33,089 nt of DNA from Mycobacteriaceae bacterium (lineage in GTDB: Bacteria; Pseudomonadota; Gammaproteobacteria; Burkholderiales; Burkholderiaceae_D), in the NCBI GenBank assembly GCA_903970145.1, contig CAJCHO010000128.1:1-33089 (forward strand), given 5' to 3'. The translations under genes were made by a program, and so were the position numbers. The first letter of the stretch is position 1. Each line of letters begins with the position of its first letter. Below, piece by piece: positions 7,381 through 15,510 of this stretch. Below the pieces are notes generated by a model. The model was not told the DNA's origin. It saw only the letters and a list, made by a program, of their open reading frames with translations, and searched no databases.

Positions 7381-9033
7381 GTGAACACCGGTTCTAGTTT
7401 CGAATACCCGCGAGGGGCGGGGCTGATCGCCGCCTCGGTAAGAACGACAGTGAAAGCGCGCGCGCGCCTTGCCGCTCTTCTGATTGTGATCGTGGGCGCT
7501 GTGGCGATGCAAGGCTGTGCCACTCTGCCTCCCCGTGGCGTCGACAAGACGCCAAGCACGGCGATCGCCGCATCGGTCTCTGATGAGCTTGGCCGCATCG
7601 CCGCGCAGAATGTGCCGGCAGGTGCTGAGTCGGGATTCCGGCCGCTGCCACAAAGCAACTATTCCATGGACGCGCGGCTGTCTCTCGCGCGCCACGCCCA
7701 GAAGTCGCTCGATCTGCAGTATTACCTGCTGCAAAACGACGTCACCGGTCACAAGCTCCTGCGCGCGGTGCGCGACGCCGCGCTACGCGGTGTGCGGGTG
7801 CGCATCCTCGTCGATGATCTTTACACGGCAGATAGCGACCGCATGCTGGTCGAGCTCGCCGCCTATCCGAACCTCGAGATCCGGCTTTTCAATCCCTTTC
7901 CGGCCGGTCGTGCGTTTGCTGCCACACGCTGGACTCTTGCGCTGTCGGATTTCGCGCGCGTCAATCATCGCATGCACAACAAGATGTTCATCGCCGACGG
8001 TGTCTTCGCCGTGGCGGGCGGGCGCAATATCGCCGACGAATACTTCTTTAGCAATCGCGAAGGCAATTTCGTCGACTTTGATCTGCTTGTCACCGGCGCA
8101 GCGGTGACGCAGATGGCAGCCATTTTCGACAACTACTGGAACAACCAGCACGTCTATCCGCTCGCGGCGCTGGAGACGAGCGATGAGGAGCCGGCCGCCC
8201 TGCGTCAGGAGTTCGAGGCCCTGAGCGCGGACGCCGAGTCGGCCTATCCACGGCTTGATGGCGCGGCGACCGATATCCTCGGCTATTCCCCGCTCAGTCA
8301 CGATCTGGATGCCGGGTCGCTCAGACTGATGTACGGACACGTCGATGTCTTTGCTGATGATCCCGAAAAGGTTACCGGCAAGGCCGAGAGCGGTAACGAC
8401 ACGACTACGGTCACCTACCACGTGCTGCGCGCCATGGCCGGCGCGCAGTCGGAGTTAACCATCGGCTCCCCGTATTTCATACCGGGGCCGCTCGGCATGG
8501 CACGCATGGAAGCCAATCGCGAGCGTGGTGTGCACGTCGTCGTGATGACCAATTCTCTGGCGTCGAGCGATGAACCCTTTGCCAGCGCGGCGTTTGCGCG
8601 CTACCGGGTTGCGATGCTCAAGATGGGCATAGAGCTCTATGAGATCGACCCCGAGAAACTCAAACGCGATCCGCTCATAGGCGCGGCCCTGCGCGCCTCG
8701 ATCGGCCGCTCGCATTCGAAACTGGTGGTCATCGATCGCCACCTAACCTTCGTGGGTTCGATGAACATGGATCTGCGCAGCTCACGTCTGAATACCGAGC
8801 TAGGTCTTCTGGTCGATTCGCCCGATCTTGCCAATGCGATCCTGGCACTCGCCCAACGCATGCGCTCGTCAGGCAGCTTCCAGCTAAAACTGACGGGCAG
8901 CGACGGCGCGATTCAGTGGTGGACCCGCGAGAACGGTGTCGACAAGGTCTATGACAGTGAGCCCGACGTTGATCTCGCCACCCAGCTGAAGATCCTGCTG
9001 CTCTTCCCGTTTGTCAGCGAGAGCCTGCTCTAG
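7381..9033 (+). CDS. Phospholipase D-family lipoprotein (cardiolipin synthase-like)
   Basis: 550 residues from GTG 7381, chosen for the GAAGGGGA Shine-Dalgarno; GTG 7450 would start right at the signal peptide and is also possible. The export signal RARLAALLIVIVGAVAMQGC ends in a lipobox cysteine, so the protein is probably a lipoprotein. Two HKD motifs define the PLD superfamily: HNKMFIADG...GGRNI (His near residue 199) and HSKLVVIDR...GSMNMD (His near residue 445). The family includes cardiolipin synthases and phosphatidyltransferases, but a lipoprotein form outside the inner leaflet implies a periplasmic phospholipid or nuclease-like substrate. It is the first gene of a rightward run behind the TetR-type operator. 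The fold and catalytic motifs are sure; the substrate is not. Confidence 0.9.
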   Translation: MNTGSSFEYPRGAGLIAASVRTTVKARARLAALLIVIVGAVAMQGCATLPPRGVDKTPSTAIAASVSDELGRIAAQNVPAGAESGFRPLPQSNYSMDARLSLARHAQKSLDLQYYLLQNDVTGHKLLRAVRDAALRGVRVRILVDDLYTADSDRMLVELAAYPNLEIRLFNPFPAGRAFAATRWTLALSDFARVNHRMHNKMFIADGVFAVAGGRNIADEYFFSNREGNFVDFDLLVTGAAVTQMAAIFDNYWNNQHVYPLAALETSDEEPAALRQEFEALSADAESAYPRLDGAATDILGYSPLSHDLDAGSLRLMYGHVDVFADDPEKVTGKAESGNDTTTVTYHVLRAMAGAQSELTIGSPYFIPGPLGMARMEANRERGVHVVVMTNSLASSDEPFASAAFARYRVAMLKMGIELYEIDPEKLKRDPLIGAALRASIGRSHSKLVVIDRHLTFVGSMNMDLRSSRLNTELGLLVDSPDLANAILALAQRMRSSGSFQLKLTGSDGAIQWWTRENGVDKVYDSEPDVDLATQLKILLLFPFVSESLL

Positions 9034-9121
9034 CCCGAAATCCCATCGTCAGACCACGCACGCCGCGCAGCACTCGCGCGCGTGATCCTGTGTCCTCCGC
9101 ATCAGCCATTCTGGAGTCAAT

Positions 9122-9883
9122 ATGAGTAACTACAAAGAGCAGGTCACAGCCCTTCTGAAGAGCCTCGAGACGGGAGACTCCGCGCCTCTCGCCTTTGTCA
9201 ACCAGGACAAGTACATCCAGCACAACCTGGCTGTCGCCGACGGTATGGCCGGGCTCGCGGCACTGTTCAAGTCGCTACCCAAGGGTGCGACCAAAGTGAA
9301 CACGGTGCGCGTGCTGCAGGATGGGGACTTTGTCATCGCGCACAGCGAATACGAGTTCTTTGGTCCGAAAATCGGCTTTGATGTGTTTCGCTTTGAAGAC
9401 GGCAAGATCGTCGAGCATTGGGACAACCTGCAGGTCAAACCCGAATCACCGAGCCCGAGCGGTCATTCGATGATCGACGGTCCGACCGAAGTCAGGGATC
9501 TCGGGCACACCGAGGCCAACAAGGAGTTGATGCGCACTTACATGGACGATCTCTTGGCCGGGCGCAAGGACAGCTTCCCGGGCTACTTTGCCGGAGTTTC
9601 CTACATCCAGCACAATCCCTGGGTCGCTGATAATCTAACGGGTCTTCTGGCCGGCCTGCAAAAGCTCGCCACAGAAGGCAAGACGGTGAAGTACGACAAG
9701 GTGCATCGCGTGCTCGGCGAAGGCAATTTCGTGCTGGTGATGGCCCAAGGCTGGTTCGGGGACCAAGCGACCTCCTACTACGACTTCTACCGGATCGAGA
9801 ACGGCAAGATTGCCGAGCACTGGGATACGCTTGAGGCCATCCCGCCAAAAAGCGAGTGGAAGAATTCGAACGGAAAGTACTAG
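9122..9883 (+). CDS. Tandem SnoaL-like (NTF2-fold) domain protein
   Basis: 253 residues with a GGAG Shine-Dalgarno before ATG 9122. Two copies of a SnoaL-like domain of the kind seen in predicted aldol-condensation-type enzymes: copy 1 has YIQHNLAVADGMAGLAALF (about residues 35-55) and FRFEDGKIVEHWDNLQ; copy 2 has YIQHNPWVADNLTGLLAGL and YRIENGKIAEHWDTLE. Each motif pair is duplicated, so the gene arose by internal duplication. Proteins of this group often accompany SDRs and are thought to bind or isomerise small carbonyl or ring compounds; no specific reaction can be assigned. It lies between the PLD lipoprotein and an SDR on the same strand, 88 and 57 bp away. Confidence 0.88.
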   Translation: MSNYKEQVTALLKSLETGDSAPLAFVNQDKYIQHNLAVADGMAGLAALFKSLPKGATKVNTVRVLQDGDFVIAHSEYEFFGPKIGFDVFRFEDGKIVEHWDNLQVKPESPSPSGHSMIDGPTEVRDLGHTEANKELMRTYMDDLLAGRKDSFPGYFAGVSYIQHNPWVADNLTGLLAGLQKLATEGKTVKYDKVHRVLGEGNFVLVMAQGWFGDQATSYYDFYRIENGKIAEHWDTLEAIPPKSEWKNSNGKY

Positions 9884-9940
9884 GACAACAACGAGAGTCG
9901 GCGACCCAGTAACTGGCCGCGCCGGCCGCCGGGGACAACA

Positions 9941-10699
9941 ATGAGCGAAGCAAGAGGTGGGCCGACGCCAGCGGGCGCAAATCCGGTGGCTCTGGTGATC
10001 GGTGCGGGTGACGCAACGGGTGGGGCGATAGCACGCCGCTTTGCCAGAGAAGGCTTGACCGCCTGCGCGGTACGGCGTACAGCCGACAAGCTCGAACCCC
10101 TGATCGCAGAAATAAAGGCGGCCGGCGGCAGGGCGCATGCCTTTGGCTCGGACGCGCGCAAGGAAGACGAGGTGGTGGCGCTGGTTGCGCAGATCGAAGA
10201 GACCATTGGTCCGATCGAGGTGCTGGTATTCAATATCGGTGCCAACGTTCCTTCCAGCATCCTCGACGAAACCGCGCGCAAGTATTTCAAGATCTGGGAG
10301 ATGGCGTGCCTGGGGGGCTTTCTCTATGGTCGCGAGGTGGCAAAGCGCATGGTGGTGCGCGGCCACGGCACGATCCTCTTTACGGGCGCGACTGCATCGC
10401 TGCGCGGTTCCGCGAATTTCGCTGCCTTTGCCGGCGCCAAGCACGCCCTGCGGGCGCTGGCGCAGTCGATGGCGCGCGAACTCGGGCCGCGCAATATTCA
10501 CGTGGCGCATGTCGTCGTTGACGGCGCCATCGATACCGAGTTCATTCGCAGCAATTTCCCCGAGCGCTATGCGCTACGCGAGGAGGACGGAATTCTTCAG
10601 CCGGATCACATCGCCGAGAACTACTGGTATCTCCACAGCCAGCCGCGCGATGCGTGGACTTTCGAGCTCGATCTGCGTCCCTGGATGGAGCGCTTTTAA
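9941..10699 (+). CDS. SDR-family oxidoreductase with atypical active site
   Basis: 252 residues. A Rossmann-fold short-chain dehydrogenase/reductase: cofactor loop GAGDATGG (21-28), NIGAN in place of the usual NNAG, and TGATAS holding the catalytic-type serine. The normal catalytic YxxxK reads FAGAK (F163-K167), so the tyrosine is replaced by phenylalanine while the lysine stays. A subgroup of SDRs shows this pattern, and its members may bind nucleotide without normal dehydrogenase chemistry. The downstream GPRNIHVAHVVVDGAID segment is typical of that subgroup. Spacing of 57 bp to the SnoaL-like gene and 35 bp to the isomerase-like gene suggests one operon. Confidence 0.9.
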   Translation: MSEARGGPTPAGANPVALVIGAGDATGGAIARRFAREGLTACAVRRTADKLEPLIAEIKAAGGRAHAFGSDARKEDEVVALVAQIEETIGPIEVLVFNIGANVPSSILDETARKYFKIWEMACLGGFLYGREVAKRMVVRGHGTILFTGATASLRGSANFAAFAGAKHALRALAQSMARELGPRNIHVAHVVVDGAIDTEFIRSNFPERYALREEDGILQPDHIAENYWYLHSQPRDAWTFELDLRPWMERF

Positions 10700-10734
10700 G
10701 AGGCATCAACGCCCGGATAGACGAGGAGAGACAG

Positions 10735-11328
10735 ATGGGAAAGTCCGTAGAGTTCTACTTTGATTTTGGCAGCCCGACTTCCTACCTTGCCTATACCCAG
10801 CTTCCCGGCATCGCCAAAGCGACCGGGGCAGAACTGGTCTATCGACCGGTGCTCCTCGGTGCGGTGCACAAGCTCACCGGCAATGCTTCTCCGGCGACGG
10901 TTCCCGCCAAGGCGCGCTGGATGGACTCGGATCTGGCGCGCTACGCGCGCCAGTATGGGGTGTCCTATCGCCACAACCCGTTTTTCCCGATCAATACCCT
11001 TCAATTGATGCGCGGCGCAACCGCCGCGCAATTGCATTCAGCCGATCTGTTTGATCGCTATGTCGCCGCGGTATTTGCCGGGATGTGGCACGCCCCCGAG
11101 AATCTCGGCGATCCGGCGGTGCTCGGAGCCTGCCTTGCTCGCGCCGGGCTCGATGCGGCGGATCTCTATGCACGCTCCCAGGATCCGGCAGTCAAGGACA
11201 AGTTAAAGAGCGATACCGATGCTGCGGTTGCGCGCGGTGTATTCGGCGCACCAACCATGTTCGTCGGCGACGACATGTTCTTTGGTCAGGACCGGCTGCA
11301 TTTTGTGCGCGAAGCGCTAGCGACTTAG
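10735..11328 (+). CDS. 2-hydroxychromene-2-carboxylate isomerase family protein (kappa-GST/DsbA fold)
   Basis: 197 residues from ATG 10735, preceded by GAGGAGA; an upstream in-frame start at 10654 overlaps the SDR gene and lacks support. The sequence has the thioredoxin-like DsbA/kappa-GST layout: N-terminal strand VEFYFDFGSPTSYLAY with the SPxSY catalytic serine region, a helical insert (PATVPAKARWMDSDLARYARQYG, FFPINTLQLMRG), and C-terminal GVFGAPTMFVGDDMFFGQDRLHFV with the conserved cis-proline segment. HCCA isomerases act in naphthalene breakdown using glutathione; relatives in other operons act on unknown aromatic or quinone substrates. Here the partners are an SDR and a SnoaL-like protein, so a cyclic carbonyl substrate is plausible. 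Confidence 0.9.
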   Translation: MGKSVEFYFDFGSPTSYLAYTQLPGIAKATGAELVYRPVLLGAVHKLTGNASPATVPAKARWMDSDLARYARQYGVSYRHNPFFPINTLQLMRGATAAQLHSADLFDRYVAAVFAGMWHAPENLGDPAVLGACLARAGLDAADLYARSQDPAVKDKLKSDTDAAVARGVFGAPTMFVGDDMFFGQDRLHFVREALAT

Positions 11329-11349
11329 TCTGCGCTGGTTCAGTGAATT

Positions 11350-11751
11350 ATGTCCGACGATTTCCCCAGTATGGTCGAGACCATTTTTTCTCCGTTTCTT
11401 GGGGGGCATGGTTTCCAGCTGATCAGTTCGACTGACAATCACGGCGAAATCAATCTCGTATTTGAGTCTCCGGCTTGCAAGATGCGTGTCTATATGTCGC
11501 CACGAGGTGGCGAGTCAAACTGCCTACTGGGCACCAAGGATGCGACCAATTCTGATGACTGGCTTGCCGAGAGAGGGACTCGCTGGTTCTACCTAAGGTC
11601 GTTGGCCGGTATCAATGCGGGATTGTCGGTTTCGGAGCTACTTGCGTTGCCGCCGCCACGATACGCTTCGACGCGGGAAGAAGTGCTCGATCTCAGCAGA
11701 TTGCTCGAGAAGGGCTATCAGAGCTTCCTTCATTCAAATACTCGGTCATGA
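11350..11751 (+). CDS. Small hypothetical protein (immunity-like)
   Basis: 133 residues, not recognised. No signal peptide or transmembrane segment. The pattern of an N-terminal FSPFLGGHGFQLISS, a beta strand (INLVFESPACKMRVYMS) and a short C-terminal helix (EVLDLSRLLEKGYQSFL) resembles small cytoplasmic immunity-type proteins of polymorphic toxins, but this is only a shape resemblance. Codon use is less GC-biased than the genes before it. It starts 22 bp after the isomerase-like gene without a Shine-Dalgarno and converges with the Rid gene. No toxin gene adjoins it. Confidence 0.65.
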   Translation: MSDDFPSMVETIFSPFLGGHGFQLISSTDNHGEINLVFESPACKMRVYMSPRGGESNCLLGTKDATNSDDWLAERGTRWFYLRSLAGINAGLSVSELLALPPPRYASTREEVLDLSRLLEKGYQSFLHSNTRS

Positions 11752-11853
11752 GACAAGCCCGAGTGGCATGTGATGTGGGGACGAGAGGTCCGCCTGATGC
11801 TTCCTTGACACCCTTGCCGATGGGTTCAAACCCGAAACCAACTCAAAATGATT

Positions 11854-11865
11854 GAGCGGGCGCTC
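11854..11865 (-). terminator. Weak hairpin downstream of the Rid gene
   Basis: GAGC/GCTC arms, read leftward after the Rid stop at 11870, are followed by AATCATTTTG. A second small dyad (GGGTT/AACCC) lies at 11822-11833. Together they could terminate the leftward operon; evidence is weak. Confidence 0.25.
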
Positions 11866-11869
11866 TGCC

Positions 11870-12262
11870 TTACTCGGGAACGAGAGCCGTGACCTCGATC
11901 TCGACTTTGGCCCGGTCTTCGATCAGCGCTCGTACTTCGACGGCCGTCATCGCGATGTCGTAGTTCCCGATCAATTCGCGAAATGCGCGGCCAACCTCCG
12001 GCAGGGCGGCAAGGTATTCGCGCTTGTCGGTCACATACCAGGTCATGCGCACGATATGCGCCGGTTTGGCGGCACCGGCAGCGAGTACGGCTGCGATGTT
12101 GGCAAGCGCCTGGCGAGCCTGTACGCCAAAATCATCGCTGTGAAACTTGCAGTGCGCATCCCAGCCGACCATGCCGGCAACGAACACCATGCGTCCGGTC
12201 CCGGTGACGCCATTGGCGTAGCCCTTGGGTCGGGGCCAGCCGGAAGGTAATAGGGTTTGCAT
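11870..12262 (-). CDS. Rid-family protein lacking the archetypal arginine
   Basis: 130 residues with a strong AAGGAGAG Shine-Dalgarno before ATG 12262. It is a YjgF/YER057c/UK114 (Rid) fold protein: GRMVFVAGMVGWD, ANIAAVLAAGAAKPAHIVRMTWYVTDK, and C-terminal AVEVRALIEDRAKVEIEVTALV. In archetypal RidA the arginine equivalent to Arg105 binds the carboxylate of 2-iminoacids; the aligned residue here is Met105 (DIAMTAVEV). Deaminase activity on imines of amino acids is therefore not expected, and the protein resembles the divergent Rid subfamilies. It is the last gene of the aryl-CoA operon, 50 bp after the ligase. Since the pathway generates an enamine-like CoA thioester, a role on that intermediate is tempting but unproven. 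Confidence 0.9.
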   Translation of the reverse strand: MQTLLPSGWPRPKGYANGVTGTGRMVFVAGMVGWDAHCKFHSDDFGVQARQALANIAAVLAAGAAKPAHIVRMTWYVTDKREYLAALPEVGRAFRELIGNYDIAMTAVEVRALIEDRAKVEIEVTALVPE

Positions 12263-12312
12263 CGTCCAGCTCTCCTTCTTGGTCCCGGCAGCGCCTTTGC
12301 GCCGCCACTTGT

Positions 12313-13926
12313 TTACTTTTCGGATTCGCGCAGTAAAAAGCGCTGCAGCTTGCCGGTCTCGGTGCGCGGCAGGTGGGTCACAAAGCTGATGGCGCGCGGC
12401 GTCTTGTAGGGGGCGACCGTCTGCTTGACGAATTCCTGCAGGGCACGCACCTGCTCCTCACCGGCCGGGGCGCCCGGCCGCAATACCACGAGTGCTTTGG
12501 CGATCTGTCCGCGCTCCTCATCGGGCACGCCGATGACACCACATTCGGCCACATCCGGGTGCATCAGGAGCGCATCCTCTACTTCGCTGGGTGCAATGTT
12601 GTAGCCCGCCGAGATGATCATGTCATCGGTGCGCGCCTGGTAGTGGAAGTATCCATCCGCATCAAGCAGGTAAGCATCTCCGGTGTAATTCCAGCCGTCG
12701 CGCACATAGCTGCGCTGGCGCGAGTCCGCGAGATAGCGGCAGCCAGTCGGTCCCTTGACGCGCAGCTGCCCGACTTGCCCAGCTGGCAGCACCTGTCCCT
12801 TCTCATCGACCACTTCGGCGCGATAGCCGCGCACCGCGACGCCAGTCGCTCCGGGACGCGCGTGTTCTTCGTCGGCGGAGATGAAGATGTGCAGCATCTC
12901 GGTGGCACCAATACCGTCGATCAACTCGATGCCAGTCGCCTGTTTCCATAGCGCGCGGGTCGCGGCCGGCAGCGCTTCGCCTGCCGAGACGCACTTGCGC
13001 AGGGTGCTGGTCCTAAGCTCGCTGCCATGTGCGGCAAGCGCGCGATAGGAAGTGGGTGCCGTGAACAGCACCGTCGCTCGAAACTGTGCGATGCCCTCGA
13101 GTAGCTGAGCCGAGCCTGCCTTCTCGAGCAATACCGTCGAGGCCCCAATGGAGAGCGGGAAGAGCAGAAGGCCACCCAGACCAAAGGTGAAGGCGAGCGG
13201 CGGGCTTCCGATAAAAACGTCGTCGGCTCGCGCTCTTAGTATCTCGCGCGGCCAGCAGGCGCATACCGCCATCACATCCCGATGAAAATGCACCGTCGCT
13301 TTTGGCACACCCGTCGTGCCCGAGGTGAAACCGAGGATGCAGGGATCGGTCGCGATAGTCGCGACATTGTCGAATCTGTCGGTCGAGCGTGCCATGGCTA
13401 CTTCAAGGCTGTCTGTTCCGACGCCATTGAATAGCCGCACATCGGCAAGCCCCCCGCCGTCGGCAGCGGCGAGCTGCAATTCGCCCGCCAGCGTCGCATC
13501 ACACAGGGCGTGCGAGACGCGGGCGATGCGTATGACCGACTTAAGTTCCTTGGCACGAAGAAGTGGCATGGTCGCGACTGCGATGGCGCCGGCTTTGATG
13601 ACCGCGAACCAGGATGCGGCCAGCATCGGGCTGTTGGGCGCGCGCAAGAGCACGCGATTGCCCGGCACCACGCCCATTTCATGGACGAGCACATTGGCAA
13701 TCCGATTGGCGTTGGCCTGGAGCTCGCGATAAGTCCAGGTGACGCCCGGTGCGCGCACGCACACGCGCTCGCCGTTACCGGCAGCGATATGACGATCGAG
13801 GAGTTCAGTCGCGCAATTGAGCTTCTCGCCAAACTGCAGCTCGGGGAGCTCGAAGAGGTACTCCGGCTGCTCGTCTGACGGCGGCAGGTGATCCAGCACG
13901 AAGCGATCAAGGTGGCTTGACTGCAT
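12313..13926 (-). CDS. Aryl-CoA ligase (2-aminobenzoate/benzoate-CoA ligase family)
   Basis: 537 residues, an ANL-superfamily acyl-CoA synthetase that activates a carboxylate with ATP and then CoA. Motifs: phosphate loop LGFTSGTTGVPKATVHFHRD, the GIGATEMLHIF adenine-binding segment, GWNYTGDAYLLDADGYFHYQAR with the ribose-binding Asp, and the catalytic lysine motif ETGKLQRFLLRE near the C-terminus. Overall it matches the benzoate/2-aminobenzoate-CoA ligase branch. Next to the 2-aminobenzoyl-CoA monooxygenase/reductase gene the likely substrate is 2-aminobenzoate (anthranilate), with salicylate as an alternative. It lies 60 bp after the crotonase in a five-gene leftward operon. No Shine-Dalgarno was seen at ATG 13926. 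Confidence 0.9.
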   Translation of the reverse strand: MQSSHLDRFVLDHLPPSDEQPEYLFELPELQFGEKLNCATELLDRHIAAGNGERVCVRAPGVTWTYRELQANANRIANVLVHEMGVVPGNRVLLRAPNSPMLAASWFAVIKAGAIAVATMPLLRAKELKSVIRIARVSHALCDATLAGELQLAAADGGGLADVRLFNGVGTDSLEVAMARSTDRFDNVATIATDPCILGFTSGTTGVPKATVHFHRDVMAVCACWPREILRARADDVFIGSPPLAFTFGLGGLLLFPLSIGASTVLLEKAGSAQLLEGIAQFRATVLFTAPTSYRALAAHGSELRTSTLRKCVSAGEALPAATRALWKQATGIELIDGIGATEMLHIFISADEEHARPGATGVAVRGYRAEVVDEKGQVLPAGQVGQLRVKGPTGCRYLADSRQRSYVRDGWNYTGDAYLLDADGYFHYQARTDDMIISAGYNIAPSEVEDALLMHPDVAECGVIGVPDEERGQIAKALVVLRPGAPAGEEQVRALQEFVKQTVAPYKTPRAISFVTHLPRTETGKLQRFLLRESEK

Positions 13927-13986
13927 GGCGAGCGCTCGCGTCAGCTAGCCGACAAGCGGGGAAGGGAGGACGGCGCTGAATGCATC

Positions 13987-14841
13987 TTAGTTGCCTTCGA
14001 AGTGCGGCTGCTGTTTGGCGGCGAAGGCTTCATAGGCACGTTTGAAGTCTTCGGTCATCATGCACAGCGCCTGGGCCTGGGCTTCCGCCTCGATGGCCTG
14101 CTCGATGGTCATGGCCCATTCCTGGTGCAGCATGGTCTTGGTGATGCCGTTTGCAAAAGTCGGACCCGTCGCGAGTTCAGCGGCGAGCGCCTGTGCAGTC
14201 GCCAGAAGATCGGTAGGCGTGGTAATCCGGTTAAAAAAGCCCCAGCGCTCTCCTTCTTCGCCATTCATCGTGCGCCCGGTGTAGAGGAGTTCACTGGCGC
14301 GGCCGTGGCCAATGATGCGCGGCAGGATTGCGCAGGCGCCCATGTCGCAGCCGGCCAGACCCACCCGGTTAAACAGGAATGCAGTCTTTGAGCGCGCGGT
14401 CGCGATGCGCATATCGCTCGCCATCGCCAGGATGGCGCCAGCACCGGCGCACACACCATCGACGGCCGCTATGATCGGTTGCGGACAGGCGCGCATGGCC
14501 TTGACGAGATCGCCCGTCATGCGCGTAAAGAGGAGCAGATCCGGTGCACCGAGTTCGATCAGGGGTCCGATGATTTCGTGGACGTCACCACCCGAGCAGA
14601 AATTCTCGCCGGCACCGGCAAGAACAATCGCATGCACGTCGCTGGCATATTTCAGCTGGCCAAATAGCTCCCGCAGCTCGGCATAGGATGCGAAGGTCAG
14701 CGGATTCTTGCGTTCGGGCCGGTTCAGGGTAATGCTTGCCACCGCACCGGAAACCTCCCAGGTGAAATGACTCGCCTCATAGCCCGCCAGCTGGCGCCGG
14801 TTACCGGCAGCCAGCGCCGGATCGAGAGTTTTTCGCATCAT
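13987..14841 (-). CDS. Crotonase-family protein, not a typical enoyl-CoA hydratase
   Basis: 284 residues. The crotonase fold is clear: [14 protein letters not shown], the first oxyanion-hole strand [14 protein letters not shown], and the second [19 protein letters not shown]. The two catalytic glutamates of rat mitochondrial hydratase (Glu144 and Glu164) align with Ile137 and Arg159. Asp166 ([13 protein letters not shown]) sits where PaaG-type isomerases have a catalytic Asp. Classic water addition is therefore unlikely; isomerisation or ring hydrolysis of an alicyclic CoA ester is more plausible. ATG 14841 has an AAAGGA Shine-Dalgarno, and ATGA overlap with the MarR stop implies translational coupling. 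The fold is sure; the reaction is inference. Confidence 0.9.
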   Translation of the reverse strand: MMRKTLDPALAAGNRRQLAGYEASHFTWEVSGAVASITLNRPERKNPLTFASYAELRELFGQLKYASDVHAIVLAGAGENFCSGGDVHEIIGPLIELGAPDLLLFTRMTGDLVKAMRACPQPIIAAVDGVCAGAGAILAMASDMRIATARSKTAFLFNRVGLAGCDMGACAILPRIIGHGRASELLYTGRTMNGEEGERWGFFNRITTPTDLLATAQALAAELATGPTFANGITKTMLHQEWAMTIEQAIEAEAQAQALCMMTEDFKRAYEAFAAKQQPHFEGN

Positions 14842-15404
14842 CGTCCTTTCAGGGGCTTTGCGGCTGGTGCGCCGTCAGGCGCCGCCACCGCTTCCTTTTC
14901 ACTCAGATGCACCCGCAGGCGCCCGAGCATGTCGAACAGCGATTCCTTCAGACCCTTCTCGCAGCCTTCGAACATCTCGGCGAGCCAGGCTTCGTGCTGG
15001 GTCGCCATGATGGTGAACTCGCGGCGGCCTTCGGCGGTCAGGCGCACGATCAGACTGCGCCGATCAGCGGGATCGGCGACGCGCTCGACCCAGCCTTCGG
15101 CAACCAGCTGGTCGGTCAGCCCCGTCACATTGCCGCCCGTCACCATCAGGTAGCGCGACAGCGCATTCATGCGCAGCCCTTCGGGATGGCGCTCCAGCTG
15201 GGCGAGATAATCAAAGCGCGCCAGCGTGGTACCAAAACGCTGGCGCAGGCGATTGCGGATCTCGCGCTCGATCTGGGTGCTGCAGGAGAGCATGCGCAAC
15301 CAGATTTTTACGGCCATGTGGTCACGGGCCAGCGTGCGCGCCTCAAAGCCGATGCGCTTGTCATCGAGCGGACTCACCAGAGCAGTCTTGCGACGCGCCG
15401 TCAT
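14838..15404 (-). CDS. MarR-family transcriptional regulator of the aryl-CoA operon
   Basis: 188 residues from ATG 15404 (CGGGAG upstream). Winged-helix MarR layout: dimerisation helix ([30 protein letters not shown]), [50 protein letters not shown] with the recognition helix, and wing [22 protein letters not shown] low-complexity Ala/Pro/Lys tail follows. MarR proteins in aromatic CoA pathways usually sense the CoA ester made by the ligase and release DNA, so 2-aminobenzoyl-CoA is a likely effector by analogy. It sits between the monooxygenase and the crotonase, overlapping the latter by 4 bp. The inverted repeat upstream of the operon is a natural target. Confidence 0.92.
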   Translation of the reverse strand: MTARRKTALVSPLDDKRIGFEARTLARDHMAVKIWLRMLSCSTQIEREIRNRLRQRFGTTLARFDYLAQLERHPEGLRMNALSRYLMVTGGNVTGLTDQLVAEGWVERVADPADRRSLIVRLTAEGRREFTIMATQHEAWLAEMFEGCEKGLKESLFDMLGRLRVHLSEKEAVAAPDGAPAAKPLKGR

Positions 15405-15510
15405 GTCCGACTCCCGGAGAGGCCGGGCAGCGGCCTCTTGCGCGCGGGGCGCTTCGCGGGCGGTCGCTTTCTGGCCGGTCTCTTGGGGGCGAGGGGTGTT
15501 GGATGCATCT

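Noticed and set aside
9884..9940. GGACAACAA repeated before and at the SDR start
   Set aside because: Two short copies in a 60-bp gap; chance or a trivial duplication, with no structure that suggests a function.
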